Below, in pieces: positions 32,201 through 40,157 of a DNA stretch of 64,000 nucleotides. Source of the stretch: Paralvinella palmiformis (Eukaryota; Annelida; Polychaeta; Terebellida; Alvinellidae); assembly GCA_025642065.1 (NCBI GenBank), contig JAODUP010000015.1, forward strand, positions 1,939,501 to 2,003,500. Direction: 5' to 3'. The notes beneath the pieces were generated by a model. The model searched no databases. It was given only the letters and a program-made list of their open reading frames with translations, and had not been told where the DNA came from. Position 1 is the first letter of the stretch, and every line of letters begins with the position of its first letter. The translations under genes and the position numbers were made by a program.

Positions 32201-34959
32201 TCTGATAAATCGGTTTTGAGCGATGCTCTAGCTGTGTGTTTTAATAATTTTCTAGTAGTCTACATAAGACGATTGGCGACTGTATAAAACATTCTGTAAA
32301 CTCTTAAACTCCTCTCCGGTTTAACATCCTTTGTGTTTTGTGTTGTGAATCCCGGAACAACTCATGTTAAGTCATATGAAGAGGTGTAACACGATATGTG
32401 AAATAAGACCGAGCGACTTTGTTCAGTCTGCAAACCTTGAGGCTTCACAGAGGATCCCTTTTATACAGGATCATCTGTGTTTCTACACTGATATTGTAAT
32501 GTATTCTACATTATATTCTGATGGTCGTCAAACAGTTTCAGTTTTCGGTCATGGTACGCTGATGCCACGATGATTTGTGGCAGACCAGACTGGGTACAAA
32601 CATTTATTACTTCCTATTTAAGTACATATCCTATTTCAGGGTTCGTCAATGCCTTGGTTAGAAAGCCACCGACTTCTACCAAAAAGGCAATCACAGCAGA
32701 TTATACTTGTACTTAACGCACACACCGAGAAGCCACATTTATCTATCTTAATAGTAAGAAATACCAAAAGTCGCGATATCACATAACAGACTGGGGAAAT
32801 TGATGTTTTCATATATTTTCTCTCGTTATTAGAGACCAGTGAGTCTGTAGTAATTTTAGTTTAACTTAACGACAGCAGATGCAGAATAAAAGGAACTTTT
32901 GAGTATTTCAGAAAACATAGTTTTGAAAAAAGACAAAGTACTGTGTCATTTCTATAATATCTACCAGCATCATCATCATCATTATTAATACTTTGTCATA
33001 TATTTCTTGGAAATAGCACACAGAGTTGAGAAGGAAATGAGAAAGTGACTAATTTCGTGCTTAAAAGGATATAGTCCACCTTCATTTAAAATTTTCAAGA
33101 CTAATACAGCTATACTCACAAATATCAAAAATAATGTCGAAATGTGTAAACGATCACCCACATATTAAATAATCCAGCTGAAAGTGCTGATTAATAGACC
33201 TTTAATGGCCTGTGGGCGCCGCCATTTTGAAGCTAGGCAGAGACCGGAAACTCCCGAATGCTGACATTACTTCAACGCATCCGGTTGACCTGAACTCTGT
33301 AGAGCCCGTACAAAAGCATGTAAACAAGTGTGAGCAAAGAATTATTCCAGAACATAACGCAACTGCGTTGTTAAAAATACGTCATGAATGACATACAACC
33401 ATATCAGTTTGAGCCAGAAGGAACCTGACAAGAGGAAGATGATTCAAAATGGCTCAGATATTAACGCTCAAGAGAAACTATAATCCGCGTCAGTATAGAG
33501 ATCGCCCATGTGACGTCAGAGCATTTCAGTTTGCTCCTTCCCGTCTTCGAATCTGGCTTCTATGATATTAGGTACATTTCGTGATTATTATTGTGGAATT
33601 TTTGGTTACTGTTTTAAGCATTACATATTTTAAAAATCTTTTCTGAGGGTGGACTGCCACTTTAAATTTGTTGTTGTCTCGTATGTCCGAGGGACGACTC
33701 TCTACAAGAAAATGAGCGGATGACACATCCCTCAGACACAGATATTACTGGATTTAAGTATCTAATATTATTTGAATATACCTTATGGCATGTAAGTATA
33801 TCACAACTTCTCGGCTTTTACCAGTGAATTCCGAAAATAGAAAATTATTGGTAGTTCCTCTACGACTGTTGAAAACAAATAGGATAAACCCCCCCTCCAA
33901 AAAATATATTAGCCACATATACATCACACTTAGTCCACATTAGTTGCTTAACTAGGTTTATCCTGTTCTGAATACGTTCAATTATTAATCCAGTGATTAT
34001 CCCAACTTGATGTTAATTGTTTGCTTTACACGTAATATTAGTAACCGTCCGTCACCTACCTGTAATCCGGCGTAAGAATAACCACTATTTAAACAGGTAT
34101 TTATACACCACTCTATGGTCATCGATGAATACTGGAACGAAACGCTCATGTCTTGATCCAGTAGACGGTCGTGAAAACATCCTTGGTAACCCAAGTCCAT
34201 CTCACCTGGAATTATGTAGCGTACGTAATTACTAGTCTAACTTTATGTAATTTATTTTCTCGTATAATAAATACGTGACTCACTATAATAAAAAAATATT
34301 ACAATATAGAGATGTTATCATTAAGTTAGCTCTCTCTTTCATTAATTGACGATGATTTTATTTCACTTACTGTCTAACCATCGCCATTTTCTCGTTTCTA
34401 CTTCACGAGCACCGAGCCATATGTCTTGATCTGTGATCCTGTTATCTTCTAGCAGCTTGGTCACTTCGTTTTGAACTGTTTCATTGACGACAGCGACCAA
34501 ATGTCCATCCAGTGCAGAGCAGATGGCCTCGGCATCAAACCAAGTCTCTTCTCTATCTCCGCTGAATGTCAGACATAAACTGCCAACAATTCTTCCATCA
34601 CAATTATCAGCCAACATCTGGGCTGGGAATCAGAAATAAATGCCACGTTAAAAAAAATCAGAAAGTTTTGGGATCGTCCCTTGTCGTCAAACCTATTGCT
34701 AACATTAGGACTTTAAAATATCTGGTTTCCTTACTATTTGAGAACTTATATAAATATCAATTAGTTTGCTAGAAATACACGATCGTGAGTTCAATTATCA
34801 AGCTTAACCAACACATTTAATTCTTGCCACGAAACTCTCGCCGATAAGAATTAAATCAATAACCTTTGTTCATACACACTCAACAAAGCCAATAAACATA
34901 CCATAAATTGGAACCATTGACACACATATAATCCGACACAATATATAAATGTATTCCAT
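21641..34959 (-). CDS. Type I membrane C-type lectin with two WSC-interrupted CTLDs, about 963 aa
   Basis: Minus-strand exons in coding order: 34959-34902, 34622-34371, 34205-34060, 27511-27379, 27002-26865, 26738-26490, 26206-26069, 25919-25623, 25433-25194, 25035-24890, 24456-24324, 24211-24074, 23805-23551, 23256-23110, 22827-22708, 22282-22204, 22075-21951, 21738-21641. Frames join without a break (2892 nt). Layout: signal peptide 1-20; CTLD1 first half about 21-103, WSC 104-196, CTLD1 second half 197-242; CTLD2 243-371; Thr/Ser/Arg-rich mucin-like linker 372-470; CTLD3 first half 471-550, WSC 551-643, second half 644-689; CTLD4 690-823; stalk 824-863; membrane helix about 864-886 followed by YKKVK; cytoplasmic tail to 963 with Tyr in DEVYSPW and EVDYAH. 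Each WSC domain has eight Cys. CTLD1 and CTLD3 keep QPN at the sugar-binding loop; CTLD2 and CTLD4 do not. It is likely a cell-surface glycan or matrix receptor (inference). Confidence 0.9.
22525..22591. repeat. (GCTAT)n pentanucleotide microsatellite
   Basis: About 13 uninterrupted GCTAT units in the lectin intron between the stalk and membrane-helix exons. Confidence 0.95.
22641..22686. repeat. (TA)n microsatellite
   Basis: About 22 TA units immediately downstream (in coding direction) of the lectin stalk exon. Confidence 0.95.
23405..23456 (-). mobile_element. SINE family 2 tail fragment, antisense
   Basis: The reverse complement of this stretch matches the conserved 3' body of SINE family 2 (CCCATTTAGCCTACC, TGTGCACAAA, CCGTAAAAC). 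It lies between GT/TG microsatellites in a lectin intron. Confidence 0.7.
26236..26285. repeat. (CA)n microsatellite
   Basis: Interrupted CA dinucleotides about 30 bp upstream (in coding direction) of the CTLD2 second-half exon. It is read as TG on the coding strand, next to the splice acceptor region. Confidence 0.9.
26829..26891 (-). repeat. 33-bp tandem duplication carrying a second splice donor
   Basis: The unit containing GTATTACCTAAATGACAC and GTAGGAGTATGA is present twice. On the minus strand it includes the last codons of the CTLD1 second-half exon plus its donor, so there are two candidate donors, after 26865 and after 26832. They are exactly 33 bp apart and in the same phase. Confidence 0.85.
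29197..29763 (+). mobile_element. TIR-bounded unit with a THAP-like first exon
   Basis: The ends are inverted repeats: the left end (29197-29230, CCATTGACCTGGAAGAAAAC then TAGACCG) is matched by the reverse complement of 29731-29763 (CCATTGACCTGAAAGAAAAC then TAGACCG). Inside, 29314-29384 is an ATG-initiated frame MINSGCVVGCISRG...GIYFQ ending at a GTAAGG donor. This resembles the start of a THAP zinc-binding domain (Cys-x2-Cys then G-I-x-F). The rest of a transposase is absent. A diverged 80-bp direct repeat (TTTTCGGTTATTAAAT) lies outside both ends, at about 28997 and 29779. Confidence 0.5.
30634..31860. repeat. Cluster of diverged tandem repeats around a SINE
   Basis: A short CTCTACAAAACTCCACTCA-type repeat lies at 30640-30715. 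A unit with CAGCTGACTTGGCTGA recurs at about 31045-31170 and 31200-31310. A unit with CGAACGGG recurs at about 31368-31445 and 31466-31560. Another with GACAGTCTGT/AACAGTCTGT recurs at about 31590-31735 and 31740-31855. All are partly decayed and non-coding. Confidence 0.6.
30778..31037 (+). mobile_element. SINE family 1, copy b (A-box region deleted)
   Basis: The body matches the copy at 9846, but the segment between GGTGGCC and TGGTGCCAA is missing. That removes the A box, so this copy should not be transcribed by RNA polymerase III. The B box GGTTCGATCCC is retained. Confidence 0.85.
33061..33665. mobile_element. Possible non-autonomous DNA transposon, about 600 bp
   Basis: The left end AAAAGGATATAGTCCACCTTC (33061 onward) resembles the reverse complement of the right end (AAAGTGGCAGTCCACCCTC, about 33645-33665). 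Both ends abut TTAA-like bases. The interior is less AT-rich (33200-33330) and has no reading frame. End similarity is only partial. Confidence 0.4.
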
Positions 34960-35127
34960 GTCCTATGTTATCCCGCTGTCTCGATAATTTATGGTATCCA
35001 GTATATTCCCTTTCGACGAATACGTACATCACCTCAAATTTCAGGTTCCCCGTTAGTAAAGGTTACCTAACCTGACATTTAAGCACGTCGTTGTATAGGT
35101 TGCTAAACAGTCGCATCGGGTGTCATA
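34960..35127 (-). promoter_or_regulatory. Presumed 5' UTR and promoter region of the lectin gene
   Basis: Sequence immediately upstream of the lectin start codon on the minus strand. I could not identify a TATA box or initiator with confidence. The assignment rests only on position. Confidence 0.3.
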
Positions 35128-35417
35128 TTAAAGTACTGTTACTTCTGTTTCGAAGTTGAACCTGCTGTGACCAGTCGGGCGCGAGAAGGCTGGTGGCTGC
35201 TGCCTACACACTAAGCTGGTGCGTTGTCCACGTGTGGGATCATTCGTGTTGGAACAAATGCCCCTTAACAGCTCGTTGCCGGCTAGCTTTGTAAATCTAT
35301 TTACTATTACGTATCGAACACTATAGCGGATATTGCCAAGTGAGGAGGGTTTCCAGTCCAGTGGATCTAATCTAGCTGAAGCGCGTTGCATCGCTGTTTT
35401 ACTGCTTTCGCATTCTG
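35128..35417 (-). CDS. Possible terminal exon of an unrecognised minus-strand gene
   Basis: On the minus strand a strong acceptor (pyrimidine-rich tract, then TTTTATAACAG) at about 35418 opens a frame of about 95 codons that ends at TAA (35128-35130). Composition is balanced (Cys, Trp, Arg-rich) with no low complexity, unlike the CA-repeat-driven part of the frame further upstream. No domain is recognised and no upstream exon could be linked. It lies just upstream of the lectin gene on the same strand, so it could be its neighbour's last exon or chance. Confidence 0.3.
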
Positions 35418-35466
35418 TTATAAAAGAAAAGAAAACAAACATCTTACGAGTGAAGTTCTGTCGTTT

Positions 35467-35495
35467 ACACACACACACACACACACACGCAGGCA

Positions 35496-35535
<40 letters not shown>
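35467..35535. repeat. (CA)n microsatellite
   Basis: Interrupted CA repeat. The open frames that cross it on both strands are artefacts of the repeat. Confidence 0.95.
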
Positions 35536-35538
<3 letters not shown>

Positions 35539-36288
35539 TTTCCAAAAATTACAGCTATGCAATATTTCGGTCACTTTTTAGGCGCTGATTTAAACCAATA
35601 CAAATGTTTGAGCATAATCATAAAGGAACAATGTATTGAAGATCTAGTTATATTTTGAGGTTTGTTTAGTGAAGAAAGTGTCAAGTTCTGTGAAGCTGAA
35701 TGAATGACATAACTCAAAAGAAGCCATTTATATAAACTAATTGAAAGATTGAGCATTGAAATGATACGGGCGTGATCATGTAGATTTATTGGGATAAAAA
35801 ATATTTCCACATTCAGTTAACAACATCAGTAGTATAATGGCTGTGTCCGATTTGTTAATGGCCTTAAATTGTTTTTTTTGTCGAAGACTTTAATGGAAGG
35901 TAATTACATCATTTTCAACAAAGGACCAAAGTGATTAGTTAGCCGAGCACGTAAGACCATAGAGCGAAGGACAATTTTAAAAGTGTCCACAATATAGCTC
36001 CAAGTATATTCTCTAGTAGCTAACACATTCTGCTGAATGTCAACACAACGGGCAACTGTATAGAGTCAAAGTGGTCTATTGTAAGAACTAACCCAGGCAG
36101 TCTAGTACGTGGGCAGAGAATCAAAGGGTAGTCAAAACATCTCGCACTATATCAGCTATATTACGATGATTATTGGGATATGTACCTCAGAAATGTTTGC
36201 AGATTCTGTACACATTTATATAATAAATATTATTACTACTACGAGCTGTCTATGTTGGGATGGATCCTGGCTCACGGGTCGTATATGT

Positions 36289-36441
36289 GTGAGTGAGTGA
36301 GTGAGTGAGTGAGTGAGTGAGTGAGTGAGTGAGTGAGTGAGTGAGTGAGTGAGTGAGTGAGTGAGTGAGTGAGTGAGTGAGTGAGTGAGTGAGTGAGTGA
36401 GTGAGTGAGTGAGTGAGTGAGTGAGTGAGTGAGTGAGTGAG
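36289..36441. repeat. (GAGT)n tetranucleotide array, about 38 copies
   Basis: About 153 bp of uninterrupted GAGT, followed by short GATC and GATT runs at 36467-36491. Confidence 0.97.
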
Positions 36442-36552
36442 AGGGTTGGTAGGATATTGCGTGGTCGATCGATCGATTGATTGATTGATTGAGTGGAAAG
36501 CTATATTTATTGTTTAGCGCACTTCATTGCGGCTCCAAAACCTTGGAGTTTG

Positions 36553-36745
36553 AAATTTTCCTGTTTTAAGACCACTTTGTTGGGATACGGTAGGTTGATT
36601 GGGCCGATAGACTTCGAATAGTAATGAGGCGAAGTGAAGACGAAAAATCCTACTGACATACCGCAGCCCGAATTTGAACCTAGGTGCTATAGATATGTGG
36701 CCAGCAGCGTTATTAATTAGGCCAAGGTGTCCGGCTTCATTCTGG
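36553..36745 (-). mobile_element. tRNA-derived SINE, family 3, antisense
   Basis: Read on the minus strand, a tRNA-like head (GCCGGACACCTTGGCCTAA, B box GGTTCAAATTC) is followed by a body with CTTCACTTCGCCTCATTAC, CGGCCCAATCAACCTACCG and AAAGTGGTCTTAAAACA. The body is clearly related to the body of SINE family 2 although the head differs. Confidence 0.6.
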
Positions 36746-37523
36746 TATACCAATTAAAAAGTTTCGTTTTAAAACTAATGATCTGCTGCACATACATAAA
36801 ACTAATTAGGAAAATTATCAAACGACATGACATTAAACACTCGATGGTACTCAAGAGTACGTGAATTTAAAATCAGGTAATAACTGAGATGATGTATTAT
36901 CTTTAACTGAAGTCCGTATTCTAGATTTCGGATGAAGATCAGTTAACATACTGAAAATGAACAACAATAAGACTAAATTCCTGTTCGTGTTCTCATCCAA
37001 TCAACAAATGAAGAAAACTGAGAATCTTGGTTTGGAATTCAAATATATAATTCCATCATATTTGTAAGAAATCTTGACCTTATGCTAAATTGTAAATCCT
37101 GCTATTATCAGATAATGAGTATAAAGCTTTTTTCGTATCTATCAAGTGATGAAACACGTAAAACTTTATTCCAAACTAAGGTGGAGATGATCATCTGATG
37201 AATTCAATGCAAGACGACAAGAGACATTCAGGACAACAAGAAGAACATGTTCGATCCAAATTTGCCGCGAGAAATAGCATTTGTTCAATTTTATAACTTG
37301 AAATACATATCAATATATGCCTACTGAAATAATTGTCACCGTTATAATTACGGAGACCACTGACTCTACAGGTTTTCTTGTCACTTCAAGAATTCTAATC
37401 GAATGAAGAATTGTTGGCGACATAGCAACATGAACTCATAATGACAGTAGTTGATTTGTGCTATAATTCACTATATTATTATTTTTGTTGTTGTTGCTAT
37501 TATAATTATCTATCCAGCTTTAT

Positions 37524-37798
37524 TGAGCTCCGGTGATCTAGCGGTTAAGCACCTGGCACTTTGTCACAAGTGTCACAGATTCGATCCTATGAAGAGGTCG
37601 AAACTTTTCCAGGGATTAATTTCTCGGCTCACAACATCATGGGTGCCTGACCACGTTAAATGGCGCTGCCGTCTCTAAAATAAAGGGGAAACTTAAAGAC
37701 CCCCTGAGGACGTAATACCCTCGGGGTATTTCGACTCTATCTTTCCGTACGTACTGCTCCCCTCTAAGTGGTGGGGGAGGAGCTATGAACAACCACTC
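37524..37798 (+). mobile_element. SINE family 1, copy c
   Basis: Same organisation as the copy at 9846: GAGCTCCGGTGATCTAGCGG, then AGATTCGATCC as a decayed B box, then the conserved body. About 20 bp after GCCGTCTC are missing. Confidence 0.85.
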
Positions 37799-38456
37799 AA
37801 TAAATAGGGTCACCCTGGAAATAAGTGCTTACGCTTTCGTGTGCTATCCATGTTTTACGATCATGAAACGGAAGAAAATCAATAAAAAATATCAATCAGT
37901 GTTGGCAGTTGAACGTTCAACTATTATAATGACAATGATAAATTACTTGGATCAATCAGATGAAATATCAAATAAGCTCGGATAATAAACGATAACACCA
38001 AGTTCTACAGGTATCTAGAGTAGAATAAATAAGCGAGAAACTTTTTATCAACTTTAAATAAATAATTTGATATTTTGCATGTTTGCCATTTAACTTACTG
38101 GTATTCGTAGTGGTATAGTTGCAATGTGTTTACCCAACTAAAGAAATGGTATAATTTTAAAACCAATATTTTCTATTATATGGTCATATATGGACTCCAT
38201 ATTATGATAATGTAGTAACCGTGTGATTTTGTTAACTGGGTGCCAATCATAATGTTATTACACGCTATAAATGTTCCGCCCGTTCACATTAACTGACAGA
38301 TAAAAATTGATTCGACATTTGCCACCTAGTGAGTTCCAATAGATCTAGATGTACATGAAGAAAATTCAGATTTTGTGATTTTATATGTAGTTTCTGGCAT
38401 GTGTTTTCATCAAGCAGAAGAAATATTAACAGCTTTATTACGGATCTAAATGAAAA

Positions 38457-40157
38457 ATGAATTATTATCAAGTGTTAATACTGGCTTTAATAATAGCTGA
38501 ATTTGGCATGGATGGATCACGAGAAACAGCTGTGACGGACGAGAAGAACACCAGGGAACCGGTGTGCACGTATGTACATATGTGCTACTACTATAGTATA
38601 TAGATCTAATAGTATATTTAGCTTTCTAATAAGATATAGACGTCTATATTTAAAAAAAGTTTATACGTTTATTTTTATGCATTATCGTTATAGTGTTAAT
38701 ATATACGTTCTCGTATTGTAGACGGAAGTGTACTATGTTGGATGACAATGCAGACTGTTGGAAGAAGAGTCTTGATTATTTCACATATCAAGTACAGAAA
38801 TCCGTTCGAGACTATGCTGCATTACTGACACATATTAATTACTGGCTAGAGCACTTATCGGATGAATCAAAGGGAGCAGTGTCTAAGGACATGTACATGT
38901 TTGAAGAATCTTCTCTGAATCGAACCTTGCAGTTCTTTAACAGTCTCAAAGAAGGCCAGAAGACACCACTTGATGACCAAGATATGAGAGCAGTATTTGA
39001 AATTTTAATTAATAAGGTATGCCTCTCAATCTCACTTAGTGTGTTTGTGTGTCAGGGGAAAGTTTCCACGAAAATACTCAATTAATAGATTATTATCTAA
39101 TTCTCATTACACCATAGTATAGCTAAGTATCTTCATTGCCCAAGTATAATGTACTAGACTGACTTCATATTGACTAGATTAATGTGACACTTATCTGAGC
39201 GGAAATTTAGCCTTCCTCAGTTGTGAACTGGAACTTTTTTTACAGAGGCTTCACTCAATGCTGACCCTATTATTAGTATTACTTGGTAGAAGAAGGCAAT
39301 GAAACAAAGTGGAGTGAATTCTGATTTTGTTGATTTAGTGGTTCACCCGGAATATTCTCAAACTTTGGCCAAATTCAGGAACATATTTGGCAACAGTAAC
39401 TGAATAGGACACCAAAGCTAATGTTTTGCTACTGCTTAGCGAGGGGAGATGTGGAAGTTGGCCATTGATGATATGGACATGAAAATTATTACATTACATG
39501 TATGAACATTGTGTTGTTTCATATCTGCATAATCTACTTGTAAACATGTTCTAATACCACAAAGTTCTGATACTATTAAATCACTATTATACAGTTTTAT
39601 ATGCCAGATCTGATATAACAAACCAGTTAAATCGTTAATATTTTCTTAAAATTATATTGTTAGACATAGTGCATTTCCAATCTACTTTGAAGATAATGCT
39701 AGTTGCATCATTTTGTGTGAAACTAAACATAATTAATATACTATAATATGATGGTCCATAATATTTTAACCGCTGTAGGTACCCTTTACACATAAGTATC
39801 AGGCCAATCTTAATAAATGTTATTTACATTTTTCTATTCTACAAAAACCCAGCTTAATGATATTTGGCTGTTAACAAAGACAAATATTATATTATTATGT
39901 TGTAATAAACATGGTCATTTATTTCAGCATAGTAATTTTTCTTATTTTCTTTTCAGACCAATAATCACAAGTCAGATTATATGGATGAAAACATTCTACC
40001 AGTAACTGTACCATGTCCTGTTCCCTGTGATTACTATCCATATTTATGGTCAACTCTCAGTTATGTCCTCATTGCCTGCCTCGTTCTCTGTTGCCTTACA
40101 TTTTTCTTGCACACTTGTTACACATCGAGAAAATTAGATAGGCACATAAAAATATGA
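38457..40157 (+). CDS. Single-pass membrane protein resembling the luminal N-terminus of CLCC1, 202 aa
   Basis: Exons 38457-38569, 38722-39016 and 39957-40157 (TGA 40155-40157) join in frame (609 nt). The start ATG is followed by a hydrophobic signal peptide (residues 1-16), then a Cys-containing helical luminal region, a cluster PCPVPCDYYPY, one membrane helix (about residues 165-187) and a short basic tail. The order of features (DCWKKSLDYFTYQVQ, then LQFFNSLKEGQK and LDDQDMRAVFEILIN, then the helix) resembles from memory the first 220 residues of CLCC1, an ER membrane protein, but the later CLCC1 helices and long tail are absent. It could be a short paralogue, or an unrelated small type I protein. 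Coding status is well supported by splice phases; the family assignment is tentative. Confidence 0.75.

Larger units (their letters stand above)
27512..34059. other. 6.5-kb lectin intron inside WSC domain 1
   Basis: This intron separates the two exons of the first WSC domain. It contains a TIR-bounded unit with a THAP-like exon (about 29197-29763), a SINE family 1 copy (30778-31037), tandemly repeated blocks (30640-31860) and a possible DNA transposon (33061-33665). The 69-codon plus-strand frame at 32364-32573 and the other short frames have no recognisable domain. Confidence 0.75.
35540..38456. other. Gene-free stretch
   Basis: Holds the (GAGT)n array, an antisense SINE (36553-36745) and a SINE family 1 copy (37524-37798). 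The remainder is AT-rich with no coding signal. Confidence 0.6.

Noticed and set aside
32364..32573. 69-codon plus-strand frame within the large lectin intron
   Set aside because: No domain, no convincing splice context and no similarity recalled; chance is adequate.
35333..35658. Plus-strand frames with His/Thr runs
   Set aside because: They are translations of a (CA)n microsatellite with no splice or domain support.
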